The notes under the pieces: model-generated
The model's input: the letters and a program-made list of their open reading frames with translations, nothing else
What the model was told of the DNA's origin: nothing
Database searches by the model: none
Shown here: positions 1 through 9,143 of the stretch, piece by piece
Layout: each line of letters opens with the position of its first letter
How positions within the stretch are numbered: position 1 is the first letter of the stretch
NCBI GenBank assembly: GCA_046583095.1
Contig: JAYGDB010000078.1
Span: 1 to 64,000 of the forward strand
Length of the DNA stretch: 64,000 bases
DNA from: JAJDAN01 sp046583095
Lineage (GTDB): Bacteria; Myxococcota_A; UBA9160; UBA4427
Direction of reading: 5' to 3'
Position numbers and translations under genes: made by a program

Positions 1-921
1 GCTCGGCGCGACCGACGCCAACTCGACCGGTGACGAGATCACCGTCGGCTCGACCCCGGGCAGACCGTGCACGATGAGCGGAACGCGGAGCAGGGCCTGA
101 TCGAGGCCCGCGACATGCTCGAAGCGATGACGCTCCCCGAAGTGCTCCCCGTGATCCGACGCCACGACGGTCACGAGATCTTTTCTGAGTCCCAAGCCTG
201 CGAGCACCGTCAGCGTGTAGTCGAGCTTGGCGTCCGCCGCCGCGACGCCCCCGTGGTAGAGACCGCGCAGGATCGCGAGTTCTCGCGCCTTCCCGGGCGT
301 GCACATGTACTCCTCTTTCTCCTGCGAGACCGCGCGGGCTTCGTCTGCGGAGACGCCCTCGGGCAGGAAGGGATTCTCGTCGCGAACCGGATACGGGGCG
401 TGGGCATCCACCACGTTGATGAACAGGAAGAAGGGCTTCGAGGCATCCCGGTCCCGCAGCCAGCGCGCCAGCGCGCCGGACAGGCGAGCCACCTTCGGAT
501 GGATGAACTCGAAGCGTTCGAAGCCCTGGTTGAGGTTGAAGACCGTGCTGAGCCAGGAGTTCTCCGAGAATCCGACCGTCTCCCAGCCCGCATCCCGGAA
601 ACGCTCGGCCACCGTGACCAACTGATCCCGGGCGCGCGTCGCATCCCAGTTCACCCCATGGCGACGCGGCGGGAGCCCTGTGAAGAGAGACGCGTGCGAT
701 GGGAGCGTCCAGGGTGCGCTCGCGTGCGCGCGCTCGTAGCGAACCCCTTCCGCCGCGAGCCGGTCGATGGTAGGGGTCGTGCCCTCGACCTCGCCCCATA
801 CGGAGACCGCGTCTGCGCGTACCGTGTCCAGCACGAACACCAGGAACGAAGGGCGCTCGGCCCCTGCAGTCGCTGGAACCATCCACGCCAGCAGAATCAT
901 CGCGCAGAGTCGGATTCGCAT
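1..921 (-). CDS. sulfatase/alkaline-phosphatase superfamily protein, partial at window edge
   Basis: The N-terminal 307 residues are visible; the C-terminus lies beyond the window. A hydrophobic signal peptide (residues 1-21) ends near Ala-Gly-Ala, so the protein is probably exported. The metal-binding start motif LDTVRAD has Asp32, and the active-site block reads WTLPSHASLFTGL. The residue that is Cys or Ser in formylglycine sulfatases is Thr72 here. That is the norm for the DTxRAD branch of the superfamily and argues for a phospho- or phosphonoester hydrolase or transferase rather than a true sulfatase. A later DHGEHFGE metal motif is intact. The start follows from the signal peptide. It is divergent from the membrane protein at 977. 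The superfamily is clear; the substrate is unknown. Confidence 0.85.
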   Translation of the reverse strand, partial: MRIRLCAMILLAWMVPATAGAERPSFLVFVLDTVRADAVSVWGEVEGTTPTIDRLAAEGVRYERAHASAPWTLPSHASLFTGLPPRRHGVNWDATRARDQLVTVAERFRDAGWETVGFSENSWLSTVFNLNQGFERFEFIHPKVARLSGALARWLRDRDASKPFFLFINVVDAHAPYPVRDENPFLPEGVSADEARAVSQEKEEYMCTPGKARELAILRGLYHGGVAAADAKLDYTLTVLAGLGLRKDLVTVVASDHGEHFGERHRFEHVAGLDQALLRVPLIVHGLPGVEPTVISSPVELASVAPS

Positions 922-976
922 GAACGGCGCCTATCGTAGCCCGCCCGTCTGCCAAACCGGGCTAGCGTAGGGAGAG

Positions 977-2671
977 ATGCTCGTTCTCGTCGGGACGCAC
1001 CTGGCCTTTGCGCTCGTGCTCTTCGTCGCCTTCGGCTTCAACAGCTACCACCCGACGGATCACGGCTTCACGCTCGGCGCCTCCTGGAGAGTGGCGCAGG
1101 GCGAGGTGCCGTACCTGGATTTCGTCTGGCTGCGGCCGCCCGGCACACCCTACCTGCATGCGCTCGCGATGCTGTTGCCGGAGACCTGGACCCTGCCGGC
1201 AACACGCCTCGTCTACTACCTCCAGATGGCGGGCGCGGCGCTGCTCCCGGCCCTGTGGCTGACTCGAGCCGGCAGCCGTCGGCCTCGGACCCTCGTCATC
1301 GCTTCACTGATCTTCCTGTGCATCGCCCTCCACAACTTCCCTGCCATGGCGTGGCCCACGGTGGACGCGGTCTTCGCTGGAAGCGCGGGGCTCGCCGCGC
1401 TTGGCGCCTCGATCACGAGCGCACGACGTCGCATCTGCTGGCGGAGCTTCGCCTCGCTTGCCCTGTTCGCGGCTCCGCTCTTCAAGCAGCCCTTCGCGGT
1501 CCTGCCCGTCGGACTGCTCGTCTGGGCCGCGATCGAGTCGTCGGGCCGAGGTGGGCGGGAACGAGCGCACCTGGCCCTCGCCAGCCTGGTCCCGGGCGCG
1601 CTGCTGTGGCTAACCGTCGTGGTGGCGCTGGCCAGTGCGGGCGCCCTGCCCGACAGCATCGACCAACTGACGCGGGCTTCCCGGCTCGAGGATCTCACCC
1701 AGGCCGGACTCTTCGCCTACGCGACCGCCTGGCACCCGGCCGTGCTCGTATTCGGTGGCCTGCTCGCCTGGCTGGCCCTGGACGGAGCCGCCGATCGGCG
1801 CCCGGCCTGGCTCGGAACGGTCTTCTTCGGGCTCGCGCTCGTCGGGGTGCTGTGGCTCGCGGCGGTGCCCGGGCGTGGCGGGCATCCGCTCTTCCACCTG
1901 CTGCTCGGCGCGGGCCTGGTTCGCAGCTTCTTCTGGCTGCGATCCAGCAACCGAATGGCCGACGACCCGGCCGCTCGACTCGCGCGCGGCCGGCTGGTCG
2001 TTCACTGGGGCTTGCTCGCCGTCGCCTGGAGCGCGTCGATCAGCTGGAGTCAACAGACTCCGCTGCTGGGACTCGCCGCCGCTGCTGTGGTCCTCGAGGA
2101 CCTCGTCCCACACCCGAAGCCGCGCGGGCTCGGGCGGCTAGGGCTGGCTGTGGCCGCGCTGGTCACCTTCGGGTTCTTCGGCTTCGAGAACACCAGGCAC
2201 CCCTACCGCGACGCGCCTCTGGCGCGCCAGACGGCGGCCCTCCACGAGATCCTGCCCCGCTTCGGCCGGATTCATACGCACCCCGGACACGCGGAGCGTT
2301 TCCGCGACCTGTTGGAGCTGATCGAGCGTCATGCGACGGACCCCGAGCGAGCCTTCACCGTGATGCGCTCGTTCCCGGCCATCCACTTCCTGACGGGGCG
2401 CCGAAGCCCGGTCCGCATGGACTGGTACCTGCCTCTCGAAATGCGTGGCTTCCAGGCCGAGCACCGCTCAGAGCTTACGCAGCTCGACGGCATCGTCTTC
2501 TTCCAACGCGAGGCCTACGTGGGCCGCCGCCCGCTCTCGCGACGGCCTGCAGGCAATTGTTCGGCGAGCGAGTTCGCAGACTCACCCAACTTCGTGCATG
2601 CCGTCTTCACGGCCGGAAGACTCCTCGAATCCACGCGCGCCTTCTGCGTCGTCGAGATGCCGGGCCGCTGA
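977..2671 (+). CDS. GT-C-like multi-spanning membrane protein
   Basis: This 564-residue protein has roughly ten or more hydrophobic segments, beginning with a membrane helix at residues 1-21. A periplasmic-looking loop follows with HPTDHGFTLG and then WLRPPGTPYLHA. This arrangement (short TM, acidic loop with DxG, then PPGTP) resembles GT39/ArnT-like lipid-linked glycosyltransferases, but I see no diagnostic paired DE motif. The C-terminal 150 residues look soluble. An in-frame stop at 968-970 makes ATG 977 the first possible ATG; the GGAG at 971 is unusually close to it. A role in cell-envelope sugar transfer is an inference. It stops just before the acyltransferase remnant. Confidence 0.6.
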   Translation: MLVLVGTHLAFALVLFVAFGFNSYHPTDHGFTLGASWRVAQGEVPYLDFVWLRPPGTPYLHALAMLLPETWTLPATRLVYYLQMAGAALLPALWLTRAGSRRPRTLVIASLIFLCIALHNFPAMAWPTVDAVFAGSAGLAALGASITSARRRICWRSFASLALFAAPLFKQPFAVLPVGLLVWAAIESSGRGGRERAHLALASLVPGALLWLTVVVALASAGALPDSIDQLTRASRLEDLTQAGLFAYATAWHPAVLVFGGLLAWLALDGAADRRPAWLGTVFFGLALVGVLWLAAVPGRGGHPLFHLLLGAGLVRSFFWLRSSNRMADDPAARLARGRLVVHWGLLAVAWSASISWSQQTPLLGLAAAAVVLEDLVPHPKPRGLGRLGLAVAALVTFGFFGFENTRHPYRDAPLARQTAALHEILPRFGRIHTHPGHAERFRDLLELIERHATDPERAFTVMRSFPAIHFLTGRRSPVRMDWYLPLEMRGFQAEHRSELTQLDGIVFFQREAYVGRRPLSRRPAGNCSASEFADSPNFVHAVFTAGRLLESTRAFCVVEMPGR

Positions 2672-3061
2672 TGTTCGGCACTCGGCTCGTGGGCGGCCCA
2701 TTACGCACTGCTGCCGGGAGAGGCGATGGGGTCCTCTCGCTTCTACGCAAACTGCCTACTCGCGGCCGTCGTCGTCGCGCTCCTCGCAACGCCGCCGCGG
2801 GGGCTGCGAAAATTCCGGCGGATGGATACCTGGCTCGGCGACCTCTCCTACCCCATCTACCTGATCCACTTCCTGGTGGGCTTCATCGTCGAGGTGACTT
2901 GGCTAGACAGGGGGATTCGCGGACCGAAGCTCTTCTGGACTTCGCTGCCCTGGGTGATCGCCTCGGCCTGGGCGATACACATCATTCTCGACTCGACGCT
3001 CGAGAGCTGGCGCGGGACCATCCGGGACCGCGCCAGCTCTGACCGGGATCGGAGCACCTAG
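2672..3061 (+). pseudogene. acyltransferase-3 family remnant (C-terminal fragment)
   Basis: Only the end of an OafA/YrhL-type membrane O-acyltransferase is present. It shows a hydrophobic segment near ANCLLAAVVVALLA, then the family's C-terminal signature WLGDLSYPIYLIHF, and one further helix. Intact members are about 350-400 residues; here about 130 remain. Family-like sequence (GSWAAHYALLPGEA) continues upstream of the first ATG at 2726, back to the stop of the preceding gene. The missing N-terminus therefore looks deleted, not mis-started. The catalytic His of the N-terminal half is absent. The stop overlaps the convergent dehalogenase stop through a shared CTAG. A short expressed peptide from ATG 2726 is possible but unlikely to be an enzyme. 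Confidence 0.7.
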
Positions 3062-4068
3062 TTCGCTGCGACGAAATCCACGATGAGCTTTGCGAGCACG
3101 TCGCCCCTGCCTTCCTGAAGAAAGTGGCCACCACCTTCGATGGTGGCGTGCGGTTGACCCTGTGCGCCCGGCACGCTCTCACGGAACGGGCGGGCGCCCC
3201 CTCCCGTGACGGGGTCGTTGTCGCTGAAAGCGCACAGCAGAGGCTTTTCCCACTTCGCGAAGACCCCCCAGGCACGCAGGTTCGCGGCGACGGACGGGTC
3301 GTCCGACAAGGTCGGAACCTGGGACGGCATCGCACGCGGACCCATCTTGTAGGACGGATCCGGGAACGGAGCGTCGTAGGCGGCGATCTCCTCGGGTGAC
3401 AGCGTGCGGCCGTCGACGGAGCCGGCGATCAGCATCCCGATCGGCGGATCTTCGGTCTCCCAGGTGAACTTCTGCCAGTGCGCGAAGGACATCTCAGGAC
3501 GCTCCCGGTCCGGGTTGGCCAGCGCCGCGGCCATCTCGGGCATGGTCGGTGTCGGCGCCGAGCGCCGGAACTCCCGGACGGCTTCGGCTCGCTCGGCCGA
3601 AACGCCCTGGGGCACGGGCAATCCCGTGTTGGCGACCACCACCCGCGCGAAGCGGTCGGGATTCTCGGCGACCATTCGCAACCCGATGAGACCGCCCCAA
3701 TCCTGCCCGAGGAACGTGACCCCCTGGACGTCGAGGGCCACCAGCCAGGCCGTCATCCAGTCCACCTGTCGCTGGTAGCTGAAGTCTGCGCGCGTGGCCG
3801 GCTTGTCGGAGCGACCGAAACCGACGAGATCCGGCGCCAGCACGCGTAGACCCGCCGCGGTCAGGATCGGGATCATGTGCCGATAGAGATAGCTCCAGCT
3901 CGGCTGGCCGTGCATGCAGAGAACGATCTGGCCGTCCCGCGGGCCTTCGTCGACGTAGTGGATTCGGAGCGTTCCCCCATCGCCATCGGGCACCTCACTG
4001 TAGTGGGGTTCGAAGGGATATCCGGGCAGAGCGGCGAAACGCTCGTCGGGGGTGCGGAGCACCTTCAT
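3058..4068 (-). CDS. haloalkane dehalogenase (alpha/beta hydrolase)
   Basis: This 336-residue cytoplasmic hydrolase matches the DhlA-like (HLD-I) haloalkane dehalogenases in length and motifs. The oxyanion/halide loop HGQPSWSYLYR is at residues 53-63. The nucleophile elbow GQDWGG gives Asp123, with the halide-binding Trp124 next to it. The acid is in DND (residues 283-285) and the base is His315 in GGGHFLQE. The family cleaves carbon-halogen bonds to alcohol and halide via an Asp ester. It begins 13 bases after the arylsulfatase stop, with GAGGAG eight bases before ATG, so the two are probably one transcript. An epoxide hydrolase is the main alternative, but the QDW motif favours a dehalogenase. 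Confidence 0.85.
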   Translation of the reverse strand: MKVLRTPDERFAALPGYPFEPHYSEVPDGDGGTLRIHYVDEGPRDGQIVLCMHGQPSWSYLYRHMIPILTAAGLRVLAPDLVGFGRSDKPATRADFSYQRQVDWMTAWLVALDVQGVTFLGQDWGGLIGLRMVAENPDRFARVVVANTGLPVPQGVSAERAEAVREFRRSAPTPTMPEMAAALANPDRERPEMSFAHWQKFTWETEDPPIGMLIAGSVDGRTLSPEEIAAYDAPFPDPSYKMGPRAMPSQVPTLSDDPSVAANLRAWGVFAKWEKPLLCAFSDNDPVTGGGARPFRESVPGAQGQPHATIEGGGHFLQEGRGDVLAKLIVDFVAAN

Positions 4069-4081
4069 GTGGCACTTCTCC

Positions 4082-5740
4082 TCAGTTGGGCCAGTAGATG
4101 TACTGGTCGTCGAGTTCGTCTTCCCTCAGCAGGGTCTTGTCGACGTTCACGGCCATCTCGACGCGAGAAGGCCAGGCGGGGGCAAGCTGCTCGGCGTTGT
4201 GCGCCGCCAGGATTTCCCGCATCTGCCTCACGCGTTCGGGCTCCCGCGCGGCGAGGTTCAGCTCTTCGGTGGGGTCGCGCCGCAGGTCGAAGAGCCAGGG
4301 CGCGTGGGGCGCGCGGTCGTTCACCTGGAGCTTCCAACCGTCGACGAGCGCTACCTGGTAGTGACCGGTGCGCCAGAAGAGCTTGTCGTGCGGCACGCCG
4401 TCCCGTTCACCCCGGGCAAAGGGAACCAGGTCGACGCCATCGATCTTGCGATCCGCCGGCAGCGGCACACCGGCTGCCGCGGCCGCCGTCGCGAAGATGT
4501 CGAAACCGTGAACGGGGCTGTGGATCGTCGCCCCCGCAGGCACCCTGCCCGGCCACTTCAGCAGATAGGGGACATGGATGCCCCCTTCGAAGAAGGTGAT
4601 CTTCCAGCCCCGGTAGGGCCTGTTGATCTCGGGCAGACCGATGTAGTTCGGCCCGCCGTTGTCCGACGTGAAGAACACCAGGGTGTTCTCCTCGAGCCCG
4701 TTCTCGCGCAACGCCTCGAGAACGCGCCCGACGCCGCGATCGAGAGCACGAATCATGGCCGCGTAGACCCGCAGTCGGTGGTTCTCGATGTGCGAGAGCG
4801 CCTCGTAGTCCTCGCGCGTGGCCTGTAGCGGCGTGTGCGGGGCCCAGTGCGCCAGGTAGAGGAAGAAAGGCCGATCCTTGTTGGCCTCGATCACCTCGAC
4901 GGCTTGATCGGTGTAATAGTCGGTGAGGTACTTGTCGGGCTCGAAGGCTTCACCTCCGTTGAAGGACGCCGCAAAACGAGAAGCGCGCCAGAGGAAGACG
5001 TCGATCGGATCGAAATCCTGCATCGAGTTCACCGTGTCGGGATGATCCTTCGGCAGGTACAGGCCGCTGACCATCAACAGGCTCTCGTCGAAGCCCTGGT
5101 CGTAGGCGGCCATCCCGTTCGATCGACCGACGTGCCACTTGCCGATGTGTACGGAGTGGTAGTCGGCCTGCCCGAGAAGTTCGGCCAGGGTGACTTCCGA
5201 AGCCGGCATGCCCATATCGCTGTATTCGGCCGCCGGGGCGTCGTCGTGCATTACGGGCGCACGCAGCCTGCCCGGCATGCGACTCGAGATCAGGCTGACC
5301 AGCGGAACCATCCCGGGCGGTGTCGGTGTGAACTCGAAGCCAAAACGCGTCCCGTAGCGGCCTGACAGGATCGCCGCCCGCGACGGCGCGCAGGTGCCAT
5401 TGGCCGCGTAGCCCCAGGTGAAGTTCGCGCCCTCCGCGGCGAGCGAGTCGATGTGGGGCGTGGGGACGGATCCACCGGCCACACCGCCGCCGCCGAAGGT
5501 CAGGTCGTTCCAGCCGAGATCGTCGGCTAGGATGACCACGATGTTCGGTGGCCGGTCGGCAGGAGCCCGCCCGGCTGGGTCGGGGCCCGAATCCCAGGTG
5601 ATGTCTCGATTCGGGCCGACCCGAATCCCTAGATCCGTCGCGCGATCGATCAACGTCAGCAGGACCTCTTCCCGGTTGAACCATGCCAGGACGGCGAGCA
5701 ACGCAACCAAGGCCAGCACGCCACCCCCCCACCTTTTCAT
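4082..5740 (-). CDS. arylsulfatase, membrane-anchored or exported
   Basis: This 552-residue sulfatase has an N-terminal hydrophobic helix (residues 5-20) that anchors or exports it. The metal-binding IVVILADDLGW motif holds Asp73 and Asp74. The canonical CAPSR active site has Cys117, the residue converted to formylglycine in true sulfatases. A second block, GKWHVG, and a late TSDNGGPN metal motif are intact. It should hydrolyse sulfate esters in the periplasm once matured by a formylglycine-generating enzyme or anSME, neither of which is in the window. It heads an operon with the haloalkane dehalogenase and is divergent from pyruvate kinase. Confidence 0.92.
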   Translation of the reverse strand: MKRWGGGVLALVALLAVLAWFNREEVLLTLIDRATDLGIRVGPNRDITWDSGPDPAGRAPADRPPNIVVILADDLGWNDLTFGGGGVAGGSVPTPHIDSLAAEGANFTWGYAANGTCAPSRAAILSGRYGTRFGFEFTPTPPGMVPLVSLISSRMPGRLRAPVMHDDAPAAEYSDMGMPASEVTLAELLGQADYHSVHIGKWHVGRSNGMAAYDQGFDESLLMVSGLYLPKDHPDTVNSMQDFDPIDVFLWRASRFAASFNGGEAFEPDKYLTDYYTDQAVEVIEANKDRPFFLYLAHWAPHTPLQATREDYEALSHIENHRLRVYAAMIRALDRGVGRVLEALRENGLEENTLVFFTSDNGGPNYIGLPEINRPYRGWKITFFEGGIHVPYLLKWPGRVPAGATIHSPVHGFDIFATAAAAAGVPLPADRKIDGVDLVPFARGERDGVPHDKLFWRTGHYQVALVDGWKLQVNDRAPHAPWLFDLRRDPTEELNLAAREPERVRQMREILAAHNAEQLAPAWPSRVEMAVNVDKTLLREDELDDQYIYWPN

Positions 5741-5842
5741 TCGACGATCCCTCCCGAAGGCAGCCGCGATCTTACATCACCGTTGACCCGCCCCCGGGCG
5801 CCCGCTACCACGGGGACTCAGCCAGGAGAGCGAATCTTCGCG

Positions 5843-7267
5843 ATGACACGACGAGTTCGAAAAACCAAGGTAATCGCCACGCTGGGCCCCGCCTGCGATG
5901 AGATCGCGATTCTCGTCGCGATGATCGAGGCCGGGATGAACGTGGCCCGGCTGAATTTCTCCCACGGCTCGCCCGCCGAGCACGAGGGGCGCCTCGATCG
6001 TCTCGCCGAGGCCTGCCGGAAGACCGGACGCACCGTGGCGACCATGCTCGACACCCGCGGCATCGAGATTCGCGTCGGAGAGGTGGCGAACGGCCTGATC
6101 GATCTCGAGCACGGCTCCGAATTCGTCCTGCTGCCCGAGGGTCGCTCCGACTCGCGCCCGGGCGTCTCCGTCTCCTATGCGGGCCTCGCGAGCGCTGTCG
6201 AGGTAGGCGACCCGATCCTGATCAACGATGGAACGATCGAGTTGGCAGTGCGAGCGGTCGAAGGAGATGCGGTCGTCTGCCGGGTAGACCGCGGCGGCCC
6301 CCTCCGCAGCCGAAAGGGCGTGAACCTTCCGCACACCGACCTCCAGTTCGGCTCCATGGGCGTGGCAAACGAGGAAGACCTCGTGTTCGCCGCCGAGCAC
6401 GACATGGACTACGTCGCGGCGTCGTTCGTCCGGAACGCCGGCGACGTCGATGAGCTACGAGCCGTGCTCAACCGAAACGACTCGGACATCCCAATCATCG
6501 CGAAGATCGAGAGCCGCCTGGGCGTCGCCAACCTCGACGAGATCGTCGCCGCAGCGAACGGAACCATGGTCGCTCGCGGCGATCTCGGCGTGGAGCTGCC
6601 CGTCGAGGAAGTGCCTGCCGTCCAGAAGCAGATCATCCGCACGACGGTGATGAACGGAAAGCCCGTCATCACGGCCACGCAGATGCTCGACTCGATGGAG
6701 CGGAACCCGCGGCCGACCCGCGCCGAGGCCAGCGATGTCGCCAACGCCATTTTCGACGGCACGTCGGCGGTGATGCTCTCGGGGGAGACCGCAGTGGGCG
6801 CCCACCCGGCCGAAGCGGTGAAGACGATCGCCGCCCTTGCGCGTCACGCGGAGGAGTCGCTATCCGAGTACGGCCACTTGCAGAACGTGCGCCCGGATCC
6901 CGAGAACGAGGTCAGCGAGGCAGTGAGCCAGGCCGCCCACACGATGGCCACCCACCTCCGGGCCGCCGCAATCCTGACGCTCACGGAGACCGGCTTCACT
7001 TCGCGGATGATCTCGAAGTACCGACCGCCCTGCCCCATCCTGGCCGTCACCGGGTCGGCCAAGGTCGAGCGGCGCCTCTGCATGAACTGGGGAATCACCG
7101 CCCTGCGCTGTCAGGACGAGGGCGACGAGTACAAGATTGCCTTCGCGATCAAGCGCGCCCGGGAGATGGGCTACGTCCAGCCCGGCGACGTCGTGATCGT
7201 GACGGCGGGGCTGTCGAAGCAGTCCGGCAGCACGGACATGATCCGGGTACTCACGGTCGACGCTTGA
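5843..7267 (+). CDS. pyk: pyruvate kinase
   Basis: This 474-residue enzyme of glycolysis converts phosphoenolpyruvate and ADP to pyruvate and ATP in the cytoplasm. It begins RRVRKTKVIATLGPA, the usual start of the barrel domain, followed by NFSHG. The active-site signature IIAKIESRLGVANLDEI and the VARGDLGVEL and ITATQMLDSM blocks are all present, and the C-terminal allosteric domain is complete. ATG 5843 is preferred over an upstream TTG because homology begins there and AGGAGAG lies about 12 bases upstream. No other glycolytic gene is nearby, so it appears to be monocistronic. Confidence 0.97.
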   Translation: MTRRVRKTKVIATLGPACDEIAILVAMIEAGMNVARLNFSHGSPAEHEGRLDRLAEACRKTGRTVATMLDTRGIEIRVGEVANGLIDLEHGSEFVLLPEGRSDSRPGVSVSYAGLASAVEVGDPILINDGTIELAVRAVEGDAVVCRVDRGGPLRSRKGVNLPHTDLQFGSMGVANEEDLVFAAEHDMDYVAASFVRNAGDVDELRAVLNRNDSDIPIIAKIESRLGVANLDEIVAAANGTMVARGDLGVELPVEEVPAVQKQIIRTTVMNGKPVITATQMLDSMERNPRPTRAEASDVANAIFDGTSAVMLSGETAVGAHPAEAVKTIAALARHAEESLSEYGHLQNVRPDPENEVSEAVSQAAHTMATHLRAAAILTLTETGFTSRMISKYRPPCPILAVTGSAKVERRLCMNWGITALRCQDEGDEYKIAFAIKRAREMGYVQPGDVVIVTAGLSKQSGSTDMIRVLTVDA

Positions 7268-7385
7268 GCCGACCCGTAACGCCTCGCGTCCGTCGGCCCG
7301 GCGACGGGTCCCGCGACTCCAGCCGTCTCGGCCTCGCGCTGGGCCCCCTACAGGACGATCCTCGGCGTTCGGTACTGTCTCGTAC

Positions 7386-9080
7386 TTGAAGTTCCTCCCC
7401 TCACAGCTCGTATACCTGCTCTCGCAGCGAGACGCGCGGCGCAATCTGCGCGGCTTCGCCGCCTACGTGATGGTCCTGGTGGCCACCATCGTCGTCTACT
7501 CACTCCTCTTCCACGTCATCATGCAGCACGAGGGCCAAGAGCACTCGTGGCTCACGGGCTTCTACTGGACGTTCACCGTGATGAGCACCCTGGGCTTCGG
7601 AGACATCACCTTCAACAGCGACCTGGGACGCGCTTTCAGCGTCCTCGTCCTGCTCTCGGGCATCATCCTGTTGCTGATCGTTCTGCCCTTCACATTCATC
7701 CAGTCCTTCTACGCACCCTGGCTCCAGGCCCAGCTACATACGCGGGCGCCTCGGAAGATCGCGGAGGAGATGCGCAACCACGTGATCTTCTGCCGCTACG
7801 ATGAGATCGCCCGGGGACTGATCCCGTACCTCGAGAGCAGCGGATTTCCCTACGTCGTGATCGAGCCCGAGCCGGCGGCCGCCGCAGACCTGCACACGGA
7901 CGGCATCTCCGTGGTCGCTGGATCGCCCGAAGCGAAAGAGACCTACGAGAGACTCCGGGCCCGCGAGGCGCGGCTCGTCGTCGCGAACCTCAGCGACACG
8001 AAGAACACGAACATCACGCTCACGGTACGCGAGGTCGCGCCGGACGTCGCGATTGCGGCGCTGGCCGAGAAGTTCGACTCCATCGACGTTCTGGAACTCA
8101 GCAGCGCCGATCACGTGCTGGGCATCAAGCGCGATCTGGGCGCGCAGCTCGCCAACCGGGTCGCGGTCGGCGCGCGCCATGCTCACCGGATCGGGCGCTT
8201 CGACGACCTGGTGATCGCCGAGTTTCCCATCCATGGAACTTCGCTGCCGGGTCGTACCGTGCGGGAGACACGGCTGCGAGAGCTGACGGGTCTCACCGTC
8301 GTGGGCGTGTGGGAGAGGGGGCACCTGCTCTCGGCAGGTCCCGACACCACTCTCTCGGAGCACAGCGTGCCTGTGATGATCGGAACCGAGGAACAGTTGA
8401 GCGAGCTCGACGCCTTCTTCGTCATCTACGAGCAGAGCGACAGCCCGGTGCTCGTGATCGGTGGCGGGAATGTCGGCTGCGCAGCGTCCGAAGCCCTGCG
8501 GAAGCGCGGTGCCAGAGTCACGATCGTCGACTCGAACCCCGAGCTACACGACCAACTCGCGCTGGTGGCCGACCAGGTCATGATCGGGGATGCCTCCAAC
8601 ATCGACGTCGTCACCGAGGCGGGGATCGTAGACGCACCGGCCGTCGTGCTGACGACCAACGACGATGCGACCAACATCTTCCTCGCGGTTTATTGCCGGA
8701 AGCTGAACGCCGAGACGCAGATCGTCAGCCGCATCACTCACGAATACAATCTCGAGGCCATCCATCGAGCAGGTGCGGACTTCTCCCTGAGCCACACGAG
8801 CCTCGCCGTCAAGAACCTGCTGGCCATCGTCCAGAACAAGGAGCTGGTGGTTCTCGGGGAAGGCGCCGACATCGCCGTGCATCCGATCCCGCCGACTCTC
8901 GTCGGCAAGAGCCTGGGCGATAGCCAAATCGGCGCCAGGACGGGCATGAACGTGATCGCGATCCGCAGCAACGGAGAGTCGCTGACGAACCCGCCGGCGA
9001 GCGCCAAGCTGCCGGAGGGCGGAGAACTCGTGATGGTGGGTACCGCCCAGCAGCAGCAGCACTTCCGGGATCTCACGTAG
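7386..9080 (+). CDS. potassium channel with two RCK (TrkA-N) domains
   Basis: This 564-residue inner-membrane protein begins with two helices around a pore loop. The selectivity filter is TLGFGD (residues 68-73). A first RCK-like domain starts near residue 123 and a second near 345, with a TrkA-C-like segment at the end. The second domain has the intact nucleotide motif VIGGGNVG. In the first, the equivalent stretch reads IFCRYDEIARG and has lost the glycine pattern, so it may not bind nucleotide. The gene appears to start at TTG 7386 without a clear ribosome site; the assignment rests on placing the first helix. Likely role: ligand-gated K+ flux and osmotic balance. Confidence 0.88.
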   Translation: MKFLPSQLVYLLSQRDARRNLRGFAAYVMVLVATIVVYSLLFHVIMQHEGQEHSWLTGFYWTFTVMSTLGFGDITFNSDLGRAFSVLVLLSGIILLLIVLPFTFIQSFYAPWLQAQLHTRAPRKIAEEMRNHVIFCRYDEIARGLIPYLESSGFPYVVIEPEPAAAADLHTDGISVVAGSPEAKETYERLRAREARLVVANLSDTKNTNITLTVREVAPDVAIAALAEKFDSIDVLELSSADHVLGIKRDLGAQLANRVAVGARHAHRIGRFDDLVIAEFPIHGTSLPGRTVRETRLRELTGLTVVGVWERGHLLSAGPDTTLSEHSVPVMIGTEEQLSELDAFFVIYEQSDSPVLVIGGGNVGCAASEALRKRGARVTIVDSNPELHDQLALVADQVMIGDASNIDVVTEAGIVDAPAVVLTTNDDATNIFLAVYCRKLNAETQIVSRITHEYNLEAIHRAGADFSLSHTSLAVKNLLAIVQNKELVVLGEGADIAVHPIPPTLVGKSLGDSQIGARTGMNVIAIRSNGESLTNPPASAKLPEGGELVMVGTAQQQQHFRDLT

Positions 9081-9143
9081 GCCTCCAGATTCGCCGGCAC
9101 GAAGGCCGCGAAGCTGGGATCGATCTCGATGGACGAGTGATGG

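Noticed and set aside
7268..7385. Possible stem (GACCCGT/ACGGGTC) after pyruvate kinase
   Set aside because: Only seven pairs, with a long loop and no T-tract, so not distinguishable from chance in GC-rich DNA.
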